This document shows positions 33,312 to 44,038 of a DNA stretch of 44,038 nt, piece after piece (position 1 is the first letter of the stretch; every line of letters starts with the position of its first letter). The position numbers were made by a program, and so were the translations under genes. The stretch comes from Clavulina sp. PMI_390 (taxonomy: Eukaryota > Basidiomycota > Agaricomycetes > Cantharellales > Hydnaceae): positions 381,688 to 425,725 of the forward strand of contig WIDE01000020.1 of assembly GCA_015039315.1 (NCBI GenBank), given 5' to 3'. A model generated the notes under the pieces. The model searched no databases. It was not told where the DNA came from and saw only the letters and a program-made list of their open reading frames with translations.

Positions 33312-34975
33312 TACGTGGGTCGTATAGAGGGCAGAAGAGCTCATGCTGTTCGCGGATCTGCTTTGCAATAGAGTCAAATTCATCCTGTCGACTGAAGTCC
33401 CTGGTGGCTGATCAGAAACCACAGTCAGCTGGTGAATCAGGGCGAAAAATGGGGAGATCATCGTACTCATTAAAGATTCAGCGAACTTTTTCACCCTCTC
33501 GAAGGTATCTGTGATCAAAATTCTGATATACATTCCCAACTTCCAATGCTCTGTTGCGAGCAACACCGCCTAGAGAAATTTTTAATCAGCAGATATCATC
33601 CCAACCACGAGAACAACCAACTTTTTCGGCTCTGAACAGAGACAGAGCCTCTCGCGAGACGGCTGCCCGCCAATCTTCATAAGGATACGTGAGCGGGACT
33701 CCGCATAACTGGGAGAACACTTGTTGTCCAATGTACATGGAGTACGCAAGCCGGACGCGATCATCCGCCTCGATCTCATCCCTGGGGAGAGGCAAGATGG
33801 TCCCTCCAAGAGGTGGGCCGTCGTTTTTGCTCGCTAGATCACCGGTGACGGGCAGCATGCATGCTAAGGTGAAGCCAGAAAGAGCCCCAGCGGTTGCCGC
33901 GGCCTCCGCTATCCGCCTTTCCTTTGCATAGAATGCTGCCAAGATAGAGCTGGCCCACAGAAAATGAGGAATGCGATCGGCATAAGCCAAAGATTGCTGG
34001 GTGAAATAGCGAGTACGCTTGACAAAACACGGCTTGAAGAATGCCAATTCGCTTCCATTACTAGAACATGCACCGAGATAGCAAGCGTTCAGTAAGCAAG
34101 GGTGAATAGCTTCCGGGTGAGAGGGAGGGAGATAAAGGCAGCGAGTGAAGTTGGACATGTCAGGTAGAAAGTGGTAATGCCAATGAAATGGAAGAAAAAG
34201 GTTCATTCTATCGGACCAAATTAGCGATGTCTGTGACACAGAGGGTAGAGAGGATACATACAGGCGATTTGATAGCGAGACAGGCAGTGAATCTATTCCC
34301 GCCAGGTCATACGAGCGTAGCTCCTGCTCGGTCGATCTCTGGATAATCCGGAGATCTCTCATACTAATATTCTCGTCCATTATTGCCTCGCCTAGCCGTT
34401 CCACGTGGTCCACCTCGGAGTCTGTGGGCGTGGACAACCGGCCGGGTTGAGGTGGAGATCCCAGACGTTTAATCCACTCTTTGAGTTTATTCGATAGTAG
34501 AATGAGACTATGAGCTGAGGACATGGTTAGTTTGTGAGTAATGAGCTCCGACTCTATCACCCGCGTCTCAATGGCTTCAGCCAGCGGACGAAGTTGAACC
34601 GTCGTGGAGTAACTACAAACTTTGCGAAGACGGCGACAGCGTGAACACTGGGGCTTCAGGCCGTCACATTTCTGGTGAAGAGTAGAAGGGTCAGAAGATA
34701 AACTGTCATGGATCGTAAAAGGGAGGTCATGATGTTCAGAAGAAATAGGGCGAGAGGGCAACAGGGAAATAATAACGAGGCTTCGTGCCTGAAGTCTATT
34801 CATGATAGGATACTGGGAACATACGTACAGTTTTTTGTTTCCGACACTGGATACAGGCTGCTCCTCTGTCCAATACTTGGTTTGCGATCGTGTGCGCTTT
34901 GAAGTCATCGTTTCAGGACATCCAGCGCTATTGGAATGTTGTTGTCAGCGACTCACGTTTAGGGAAGATAATCAT
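33312..34975 (-). CDS. Zn2Cys6 binuclear-cluster transcription factor, copy B (3' end in gap)
   Basis: Visible exons: 34957-34975, 34829-34896, 34262-34671, 33622-34207, 33467-33569 and 33312-33407 (cut). The zinc cluster is CIQCRKQKT joined to KCDGLKPQCSRCRRLRKVC, complete with six cysteines. The middle domain is NLFLPFHWHYHFLPDMSNFT and HPEAIHPCLLNACYLGACSS. Exon lengths 19, 410 and 103 equal those of copy A. The short linker between exon 1 and the zinc cluster is the most divergent part. The C-terminal quarter cannot be read. Like the other copies, it would bind DNA in the nucleus; targets unknown. Confidence 0.88.
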
Positions 34976-35572
34976 TCTATCTGATGTCAAATAGTGGCAA
35001 TAGTTCTTGCAGCAATAAATTGCTGGTGGTCGCAGTTGACCCGAGGTATTTCGAAGTCTTGGGAATATATAGCCACGTAGCGCATTCAGAGAATCCCAGG
35101 CTGGCTGTACTTATATAGGCGGGGCCCGGCATTGCGGGGTGATTCATTTGAGCACCCTCCCGTATTCGACATGTCAGCGGGTGAGCATCGTTAGCATCGA
35201 CTTTCTGGCGTGAGGACGGATCAATGGCTGGGGTTGGCCGATGTTTTGGAAATTGCGAATCGTTGGCCGACAACGTTCATGTCATCGGCACCTGTCGTCT
35301 ACGTCACCTTTTGAATGGTATCCCATCCTTGACCTAACAACAAGTGGAAATTTGTTCGTGCCCAAAGTATTCTTTCTTTCCAGCTACCTTTGGCACCTAG
35401 GTACTTTGAAGACAAATAGCGTATTGATAAGAGAAATGGGTATATGCAGAAGTGTAATAACAAAGCTGGAAAAGCGCAGTTTGAGAAGGGCTGAACGAAA
35501 GTGAAGAGCCTTTGCGCTTTCTCAGTGGCAGGAATACACATGCATCAGGTCAAGTGTCAGATGTTCAGAACA
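34976..35572. other. Intergenic between Zn2Cys6 copies B and C
   Basis: About 600 bp between the start of copy B and the stop of copy C, both minus. No gene or obvious terminator or repeat seen. Confidence 0.45.
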
Positions 35573-37784
35573 TCAGGTCGACAGTCCATTCAATGCAACA
35601 ATAAGAGGCTCTTTCAGTGGTAGTAGGACACCAGCTAGGGGTTCGATAAGAGCAATATCAACCGCTGCCGCAAGTAAGCAGAACATTTTAAGAGTGAACG
35701 GGTGCTTACACCATGCCGGGAGAAGTACGACTGTGTCGTCAAGAAAATCAAGAAGCGATTCGATGGAGAGACAGTGGCTGACAGATAATCCAGGGTTTTC
35801 TCTAACCTCAGACCGCCGGAGTTCACGCCCGATGACGCGGGCGGCATTCATTATGTGAACCTTGGGATAATATCTCAGTTATTGTGACGAGTGCGAAGCA
35901 GGAAAGCGCACACTTACCATATTCACTAAACCTAATCGGCTCTGCTTATGCTCTTGGGAGAGCGCGCAGATGTTCACGAGCCTTTGCAAATACTCGAGCA
36001 TTGTTACCCGAGACTCCGGATGATGAGCCGCCCACAACGTATGTAGAACCAGCCCGCAACCGTAAAGGCTCACGTGCACTCGAATCGTGTCAAGATTCAA
36101 CATGCTGGAGGGCTTGGCCCCATGATGCCTATCTTGGTGAAACAGTGGTGGGAAAGACTGATACTGCAGGCGAAGCTGAGCCTCAATAGACAAAAACTCC
36201 TCTTCTTGACCGTGGTACCCGTTTGCTAGCGCAACGGTATCATCGTTAAAGTGAGACACCAAAGAAAAAAGCCTAACCCCTTACCAGCGATAGACTGTGC
36301 GAGTTTTGTCACCCGGTGAAAAGTCTTTGCCACCAAGACTCTTCGATACAGTTCCAAACGCCAAATATCATTCGAGGAAGTCAATTCCTATACTGACGGT
36401 TTCTGAGAAGGGTCCATCACCACGTATCAGAGAACCAACCTTGCCGTTTTTGAAACCGAGCGAAGCCTCTTGTGAGATGGATGACCAGATCTCCTTACCA
36501 ACATACGTTGGAGGGAAACCGCATAGTTGTGGAAGCGACTGGAGTCCAATGAAGATTGATTGTACTAATTGATCTCGGTCATCTGCCTCAGCTTTATCCT
36601 TGGGCGGAGGAAGGAGGTATTCGATGACAGACGGGTCATCTTTCCAGCTTGCTGAATTCCCAGGGAGGAGTAACCCGCATGCTATCGCGAAGCTGGAAGG
36701 AGTACCAGCTAGTACCATTGCTTCCATTAGTCGCCGTTCCCTGACATAGAAACCGCCTAAGATGCAATTGGCCCAGAGGAAGTGAAGGATGCGGTCACTA
36801 AACATTAGAGACTGCTGCATAAAATGTCTCGTGCGATCAAGAAATAGTGGCTTGAACGAGGCCAAGATTCCCCCGTTACTAGCACATGCTCCAAGATAAC
36901 AAGCATTCAATAGGCAACGGTGGATGGATTCTGGGTGGGAGGATGGGAGAGACAGGGAGCGAGCAAAGTGGGTGACGTCGACTAAACTGCAATACTGTCG
37001 ACGAAATGGAAGAAATAAATTAATACTGGGGAACCAGGATCAGCGAGCTGTACGGGATAATGGAACAGGAGTGACACATACAGCCGGGTTGATAGTAAGG
37101 GAGAGGGATCCTCTGATATCCCAAAATCACTTAAGGATAGCTCCTGTTCTACTAGTCTTCGGATTGCAGGCAGATGCCTCATTATGGTATCATCGCCTAG
37201 TAATTCCTCGCCTAGGTGCTGGGCTTCGCTACCTTCATATTCTGGACGTGACAGCAGCTGAGATGATTCCGTTGAATTGAATTGGTGTTTTGCCTGAAGT
37301 GGTTTCCCCAAACGTCCAACCCTCTCGTGGAGTTTCTTAGACAGAAGTAGGAGGCTGTGCGCTGAAAACAAGATAATTTTGTGACTGGCTAATTCCTGTT
37401 TCAGGGTTTTCGCTCCGATAGCGTCAACCAGCTGACGACGCTGAACCGTGGTCGCGTAGACACAGTTTTTTCGAAGGCGACTGCAACGCGAACATTGAGG
37501 CTTCAAGCCATCACATTTCTAAGGAGTAGTTTGGCAGTAAGAAAACAGTCAACGGCTATACCAGGGAAGTGAAGGGCAACGGTGCATTGAAGACTCCATG
37601 GGAATCCTGATCAAACTCATAAATAGTTGGCTGAAAATATACGCACGATCTTGAGTTTTCGACACCAGAAACATGCAGCTCCCCTGTCCAGCGCGGGCTT
37701 GCCAGCGGCTTGTTGCTTGATTCAGGCTCCCAAGGTTCTGAAGAGTGTTACTCTCGACGACTCACGTGTGGGAATGACACTCAT
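35573..37784 (-). CDS. Zn2Cys6 binuclear-cluster transcription factor, copy C
   Basis: Exons: 37766-37784, 37647-37708, 37082-37518, 36440-37025, 36285-36387, 35918-36225, 35710-35860 and 35573-35634. The zinc cluster is CFWCRKLKI joined to KCDGLKPQCSRCSRLRKNC. The factor domain reads INLFLPFRRQYCSLVDVTHF then CLLNACYLGACASNG. Exon lengths 19, 62, 103, 151 and 62 equal copy A; exon 3 is 437 nt instead of 410, a 9-residue insertion around the SQLLSRPEYEGSEAQ region. The first exon reads MSVIPT rather than MIVxPK, the most diverged N-terminus of the four. All phases are consistent, so it looks intact (585 codons counted with the stop). Confidence 0.88.
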
Positions 37785-38862
37785 CGCGTGTGGTATGGAG
37801 TGCTGGAGTCTATCAACCCCAGTGTAACGGTAGATGGTGGATGTCCTGTGCTCGCAGTCATGAAATAGAGATTTGAAATCACTGACAAAGGTCCAAGGGT
37901 ATAGATTCAACTCGTGTTGCCATATCTAACATGCCGCAACGCGATCGTCGGTGTCGACATTCTGGCACGTGGACGGACTTGCCGGCCTAAGCTGGCCGAC
38001 GATATTTTCAAGATGCATATCGAAAGTTTACGTCATCACCTCATCGGAGATCGCCATTCGTCCCCAAAACCAACAACCTCTATCCTCAGCAATGATAGTA
38101 ATTCCCAGCACAGTTTAATAGGCGGTCAGAGCAGCTCTCATGATTCCGCCTTTAGTGTCAGGGAAGCGTGCGAATAGCCTAATTCCACTTCTCTGCTCGC
38201 ACCACCCGCCTCTTGGTACTTATGGTCTGAGTTTCGGTTGACGTTGAGGAGACCTTCCCTCCTCAAAGCTTCCTCACTAACGTATTGCTCGCTAATAACA
38301 GGCCCAACTGCGTTACGATATCTGGCCAATCGCTCCCCATCCTCATCCCTCCCATCGTTAGCCTCATATACACGATCTCACCTGCTTCTTGAGATCTCCG
38401 GCATTTTTATGACTCGTCATCCGATCACTCAACAAGCATGTGAAACTTGTCTATTGCCATGCAGTGCCTGAGTTAATTTTTCCGGTGAGGCCTCCTTCGT
38501 CATTTCTGTTATCTGCGAACCAATTGTCTTTATTGGAGAAAAATCATTTCGATAATACGAATCATGGGGATTACAGGAATGAAGATAAAGATAAGATTAG
38601 TATCATCTATCGAGCGAGACTCTTATTGGATATAGGGGACAACGTCAAACTCCTATGAGTCTTACTCTATCTTGGAAGTGTCAAGGGCGATGTTGGTGAG
38701 CGGGGCACTGACGGAGCACAAAAAATTAGAGGCCCTGGAGTCTTGCTCACAGGTGCCTTAATAGTAAGATGAGGATGATAGGAGGGGGAAGGAGAATGTG
38801 AGGGTGCTTTTGTGGGCCCCGCGCGTGCGCACGTCGCGCCGATTGCTGAATACTCGTAAGAT
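37785..38862. other. Intergenic between Zn2Cys6 copies C and D
   Basis: About 1.1 kb with no supported gene. Short frames on both strands have no recognisable domain or splice partner. Confidence 0.45.
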
Positions 38863-41070
38863 TTAAGCTGTCAGCGAGTCTATTGCAGCAGTAAGTGGAT
38901 CCTTGAGAGATGACAAAACTTCCACTAGGGCAAAAGATGAGTATCAGCGGGAGAGAAGGCAGCAGCTCAGCCAATACAGATAAAGAGTGGAAGAAGCACT
39001 CACCCCACGCTGGGAGAAATGCCATTGTGTCGTCAAGAAAATCAAGAAGCCATTCAATAAAAAGATAATAGCTGAGGCATAATCTTGTGTCTTCTCTTGT
39101 ATCCGCCCGCCGAACCTCCTGAGCAATGATACGGAGGGCGTTCATAATGTGAACCTAAGGATGGCCCATGAGCCTTATCGTGGTTTAGAATTGGAGATCA
39201 GATACTCACAATGTGTAGATTCACATGAGGCCGTTGGTGATTTCGGGCGTGGCCATAAATGTCTACTAGCCCTTGTAAGCATGCGAGAATCTGCGTTCTA
39301 GACTGTGGACGCTGAAACGCCCATAAGCTATGAAGAACTACTCCACTTCCATGAAGTGTGACGTATCCGAGGACAAAGTTGAGGTTGAAAACACCGGATG
39401 CTTCGACGTCTTGAAGCGTATTTGGGTCATATAACGAGGATAGAGTCTTCTGTTGTTCAGAAATCTGGGTCGCAATGGCCAAATATTCTTGCTCTCGTCC
39501 GTTGCGCCCGTTTTCTAATGCAGATGAAGCATTTTTAATATGCCAAAGCATCGGGTAGCAGCAAGGGATCAACAACGTACTCATTACGGATCGAGCAAAT
39601 TCCATCACGCGCTCAAACGTGTTTGCGCACAGAACTCTGACATACACCTCCAAGCGCCAGAGCTCCGATGGGTTCACCGAGGTCTAGAAGAATTTTTCAT
39701 CAGTACTCAGCAATGCACCATTGAGTAGAGCGAACCTTGTCGTCTTGAAATTTCAGTGAAATTTCTCGTAAGAGAGGCGACCACCACTCAAAAGGATAGG
39801 TCTGAGGGGCTCCACACAACTGGGAGAATGTCTGGTATCCGATATACATCGTGTGGGCAAACCGAATCCGATCATCCGCCTCAACCTCATTCTTAGGTGG
39901 AGGCAGAAGAATTTCGTTTGCGGAGGAATCGTTGTTCTCGCTCGCCGAATGGCCAGGGTCAGGGAGGGTTACCCCACATGCTGATGTGAAGCTGGAAAGG
40001 GCACCGGCAGTCGTCAACGCCTCCACCATCCGTCTCTCTCTTAGATAGAATACCACTAACATGCCCTGGGCCCACAGGAAGTGGGGAATACGATCAGCAA
40101 ACATAAGGGATTGTTGGATGAACCGGCGGGTGCGCTCAAGAAAATAAGGCTTAAACTGAGCCAATCCGTCACCATTGCTGGCACATGCAGCAAGGTAGCA
40201 AATGTTCAGCAGGCAAGGATGAATGGAGTCTGGGTGAGAGGGGGGAAGAGAAACACAGCGAGCAAAGTGCGAAATGTCCACCAGGAAATAGTAGTGCCCA
40301 CGGAAGGGGAGAAGGAGGTTAATTCTTGGATAGTTGGGTCAGTAATATACGGAACCCTGTAGATGGGATGACACATACAAGCGAATCGATAGAGAGAGAG
40401 GTAGAGCCTCTAATTCTGACAACTCCAGTGAGCGCAGCTCTTGCTCAACGGATTTCTGGATCGTGTAAAGGTCCTCCGTATCAATTTCCTCGCTCAGTGT
40501 GCTATCGCCTAGCCGTCGAGCGAGGTTCCCCTCAGAGCTGGGAAACGTAGCCATTTTGTTCCGCTGAGATGGAGTTCCCAAGCGTCCGATTCTCTCGCGC
40601 AGTTTCTTAGACAATAAAAAGAGGTTGTGGGCCGGCGACATGGCCATTTTGTGTGTCCCGATTTCTAAGTTCATATTCTGTGCGATCAGAGCGTCAGCGA
40701 TTGGACGATGATGGAAACTGGCTGAGTAAGCGCAGTTTTTGTACAGGCGATGACAGCGCGAGCAAGTGGGCTTTAAGCCATCGCATTTCTGGACAGTGTA
40801 AGAGAGTGAAAATCCATCACCATATATGTCGTATCATGAAGGCGTCGAAAGGAATGGGGGAACCAGAGTCAGGGTGATGAAGGGGATAACGTCGATGCGC
40901 GAAGCCAGCTGAACACACACGCACAATTTTTTGCTTTCGGCATTGGAGACATGCGGCTCCTCTATCTAATACTGTGCTGCTGAAGGCTTGTGGTCCACGC
41001 TTTCCATTTAGAGAATCAACTCTCTGGGATCGCTTGTGGTTGGAGACTTACGTTTTGGGAAAACGATCAT
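38863..41070 (-). CDS. Zn2Cys6 binuclear-cluster transcription factor, copy D
   Basis: The first exon is 41052-41070 (MIVFPK). The zinc cluster is CLQCRKQKI joined to KCDGLKPTCSRCHRLYKNC. Exon 3 (40379-40788) is 410 nt, exon 7 (39004-39154) is 151 nt and exon 8 (38863-38924) is 62 nt, all equal to copy A. The factor domain contains HPCLLNICYLAACASNGDGL and FKPYFLERTRRFIQQSLMFA, the latter nearly identical to copy A. The exon after the domain reads SELWRLEVYVRVLCANTFER. Among B, C and D this copy looks closest to A, so A may have moved from a D-like position. It ends VEVLSSLKDPLTAAIDS before the stop. Confidence 0.88.
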
Positions 41071-42467
41071 ATTAAGTGGTGGTGTGTGGTAGCAGGTACA
41101 GTTTTGACCTAGGGGCGAGTCTTTTGTGCGTATTCTCCCATGCTGCGGATATTGTGAGCCGTTCAGAGATCCCCAGAGGCAGTCCCCAGCATGGAGGTAA
41201 GATCGGGGAGGGAGAGGCCGGGTGGACGAGGCGTTGCCGCGTGTGAAGAACTTCCTCCACTACCTGCCTTGGCAACAGCCTGGGGCCGAGGAACGCAACA
41301 TTTTCCAACGCCCCGAAATAGCGCAAGCGCTCAAAGTCCTGGATGTTAGCTCGGCGCTGTAGGACGGCGCATCAGTGGCTGAGACCGGCTGAATTGTAAA
41401 CGTCACAAGCCCGCGGCCAGACCGCGTTTGGACAACACGCCCACCGATAGGTAACCTGTACGTCTTCGCACTAAAAAAGTAGAATAGAAGCTGGAAGGCC
41501 CTACCTACCGAGAAGAAAAAGAAAACTTTGTTGGCTGCATGGAGTGCTAGAATCTGCCTTTCGGTGGCAAGGCTCATGCGAGGAGTCTCATCGATCTTTC
41601 CCGCTCATACAAGCCGGCTCCCATCATCCAAGATATTGCTGAAGACTCCAAAATGAGTCTTCCTACTAGCGCTCGATGGACGCGTATTCACCAAACCTAA
41701 GAAACTTGAAAAACCATCACCCGCGCCGTCCGAGCCACATCATCGCAAGAACTTGAGTGCGTCCACACCAATCCTGTAAATTCATCGGATAAATCGCTTT
41801 CTCGCTTGCTATTGGTTGTTGGTGAGAAGCACGAACATTCACGAGGAATAAATGTGATAGTTTGATTGTGTAGTTGCGCATGCGAGACATCATCAAATGT
41901 CGTAGAGGACCACAAATTCACACAAGTTTCGGGCTTACGCACGCACCTCCATCACTCTAGCCCAGGGCTTGCTTGGATTCTCGTCCCCACCTATGGGTCT
42001 CTGTCGATACTGTGAAGAAAAAACCCCACGATGTTGAGAGATGAGAATGGCTCTGAAGGAAGGTGAGGGCCTCATTCACGCGACGAGGGAGAATCGGCTG
42101 ACAAGGAAGCTGGTTTCGAGCGTCAAACATAAGAATAAGGGCATGGATTATGTGCCTCAGCCATGCAGAGGTAGCTTGTTTGGGCCTCTGGTGAGTAGCT
42201 GAAACTGTTATGTACTAGTCGCAAGTGCGTCGCCTTTGACAACCATTCCTGAACTTGATACCCTTAATCCGTAGGAGCGATCCTAGTCGCAGCTAGATTG
42301 TAGCACATATGCTGAGAGGAAATGACGGTCAAAATAACGACGCCTTTGTCGATTCTATAGCACCGCTGAGCAGGACGTGCCTGAAGCACGAAGTCATCAG
42401 CGAGAGGCACGTGATCAACCAAACACAGTTCAACACTCACCGCCATCTTCGTCCCCTGACCACCGCA
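41071..42467. other. Divergent intergenic region; one doubtful small gene
   Basis: Upstream flanks of copy D (minus) and the RBM42-like gene (plus). A minus-strand frame from the ATG at 41577 begins MSLATERQILALHAANKVFF and contains a possible GT-AG intron ending near 41471, but both the spliced and unspliced readings lack a recognised family. I do not call it as a gene. Confidence 0.4.
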
Positions 42468-43266
42468 ATGGATCCTTACAATCAACGACAGCAATACGGC
42501 GCTGGCTCTAGCTCTAGCTCCGGATATGGCTACGGTGGGTATCCCGCAGGACCCTCCAATGGCTCATCTCACCGCCTTGCGAATGCTTACGAATACGATG
42601 TCGGCGCCGCGGCTCAGGCCAGCGCGTACGTACCTGGTGCGGCCGGTAACAAGGCTGGAGGAGCAGGCGATGTCGTTCCAAGAGGAGGAAAACGAACAAC
42701 TGTGTTGAGAAAAGGGGCTGGAAAGGTCTGGGAAGACCAGACGCTTCTTGAGTGGGATTCCTGTGAGTATATTTGGTTTTGAGTCGTAGCGCCTTTGGAA
42801 CTAATCGCGTCTACCACTTCTAGCTTGGTTTAGGTTGTTTGTGGGAGATCTGAGCAATGATGTCTCGGACGATGTCCTTTCCAATGCTTTCAACAAATAT
42901 CCCTCATTCACGAAAGCTCGAGTGATCAGAGATCGTCTCAGTCAGAAGGTTCGTCTCTTTTACTCGCTCGATACTTATTCCTCATGTTAACGCGCCTCTT
43001 TTAGGCTAAATATGGCTTCGTAGCTTTCTCTGACCCAGAGGACTTCCTCAAAGCATGGAAGGAAATGGACGGTCAGTGTTCTTGTCATATCCCATCTCGG
43101 TATGTGGTGTACTAATTGCCTACTCTATGCAGGCAAATACGTCGGTAATCGACCTGTTAAACTGCGGAAGGCGGATGTCGCTATCAAACCGGTTGATATC
43201 GGCCATCGCAAGGCTAAACAACTGGAGGCTGATCGCAAGAACAAGAATAAGAAGAAGCCATATTGA
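42468..43266 (+). CDS. RBM42-like RNA-binding protein (single RRM)
   Basis: Four exons (42468-42762, 42824-42948, 43005-43071, 43133-43266) give 206 residues. The N-terminus is Gly/Ser/Tyr/Ala-rich. The lead-in KVWEDQTLLEWDSSWFRLFV followed by GDLSNDVSDDVLSNAFNKYP and KYGFVAFSDPEDFLKAWKEM is characteristic of RBM42: RNP2-like RLFVGDL and RNP1-like KYGFVAFS. The tail is strongly basic (KNKNKKKPY). RBM42 orthologs bind RNA and associate with splicing and stress-granule factors. The ATG at 42468 was chosen over an in-frame ATG at 42309 because the domain-like sequence starts there. The protein is shorter than animal RBM42, as is usual in fungi. Confidence 0.9.
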
Positions 43267-44038
43267 TCTTCTATGTCCCTACACACTACCCACACAGCTT
43301 CTTCTAATCAACTTAGTTGGCTACGACTTTACTACCATATATATCATATCCACCCATAGTATGTACTGATATCGTCTCACGCAATCCACATGTCTCTACC
43401 CTACCTATCCATCTCGCAGGTTGTATCGTGTTAGATAGTTTCATTTTTGCGGTGCGGTCCCTTCAAACTTTCCTTCGTCGCATTCCGACCTTGCAACAAG
43501 CTGTCAAAATATCGTTTGATGGAGATCTTCCCACAGAATCACACCCGAACTTCGACTGCTAAGAGGGACGAGGCACCGTGGGTTATTCGCTTTCGATCTG
43601 CTGATAAATTATGATAGCCAAGTCGTATTATCTGCGACCGATGCAGGATCAATAGCCATGCCTCCGTACAATCCACCCTTCACCGTAAGATGTCTGGAGA
43701 CTTGATTCCTAACTGGTGCAACAGTTAGCTTTCTCCGTACTCTATTACTAACAAATACTATCTAAGGACTAGAGGGTTCAAGGTATTGCTGGAATGAGTC
43801 AACACAACATGTCTCCTTGCAAACTGCTGGATACGTCTCCGTGGCAGTCTGCTTAGTGGAAATGCCGATTGTGTTGCCGGCTTCTCCTACTACCTCCTTA
43901 TATCGCTACAAACACTGCGCTAACCCTCCTTCTAGTCCATCGTCTCCGCCAGAACTATGTCAATCTATTACGTGTACACACCTAACTATGTGACTGCACA
44001 GGCAACAAGACAACTACTTGTATACATCAGCCCCTATA
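43267..44038. other. 3' flank to the right edge
   Basis: No supported gene. Frames of about 80-100 codons near 43317-43562 lack any family signal. Confidence 0.4.

Noticed and set aside
32481..33566. A 361-codon frame across the N gap
   Set aside because: Mostly undefined residues; the right end is exon 5 of Zn2Cys6 copy B, and the left 16 residues do not match the paralogs.

Overview
This window is nuclear DNA of a filamentous basidiomycete, most likely an Agaricomycete. Genes are intron-dense, with introns mostly about 45-70 nt. Their products include RRN7, bleomycin hydrolase, RPL5, an Agaricomycete-type kinase, Zn2Cys6 regulators and F-box-like proteins. A Rhizoctonia-like (Cantharellales) source is possible but not shown. 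There are no operons, tRNAs, rRNAs or CRISPR arrays. A 780-base run of N (32532-33311) interrupts the sequence. Gene models were built by hand from splice sites, reading phase and comparison of paralogs inside the window; none has transcript support.

Left part (1-11 kb): a minus-strand chimera joins a NOT1 N-terminal-like domain to a protein kinase and runs off the left edge. It is followed by bleomycin hydrolase (minus), a small double-stranded-RNA-binding protein (minus), two weak small genes, and an alpha/beta hydrolase (plus) with a probable GC-AG intron.

Middle (11.7-23.4 kb): a Zn2Cys6 transcription factor (copy A, plus), a TspO/MBR-like membrane protein (plus), two F-box-like paralogs (plus), and between the paralogs a stomatin-family SPFH protein (minus) with a reading-frame problem at one tiny exon.

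Ribosome block (23.6-28.3 kb): an Rpr2/Snm1-like zinc protein (possible RNase P/MRP subunit), the Pol I initiation factor RRN7, and RPL5 lie side by side. All three, if correctly assigned, serve rRNA synthesis, rRNA processing or 5S rRNA packaging.

Right part (28.5-41 kb): a seven-exon gene that stays open for about 1088 codons carries two tandem copies of a membrane-anchored domain with an H...NC signature. It is bracketed by a short direct repeat. Three tandem Zn2Cys6 genes follow on the minus strand (B, C, D), paralogous to copy A and sharing exon lengths with it; the 3' part of B is in the N gap. The window closes with an RBM42-like RRM protein (plus).

The most unusual items are the NOT1-kinase chimera, the tandem H/NC membrane protein, and the four-member regulator family with near-frozen gene structure.
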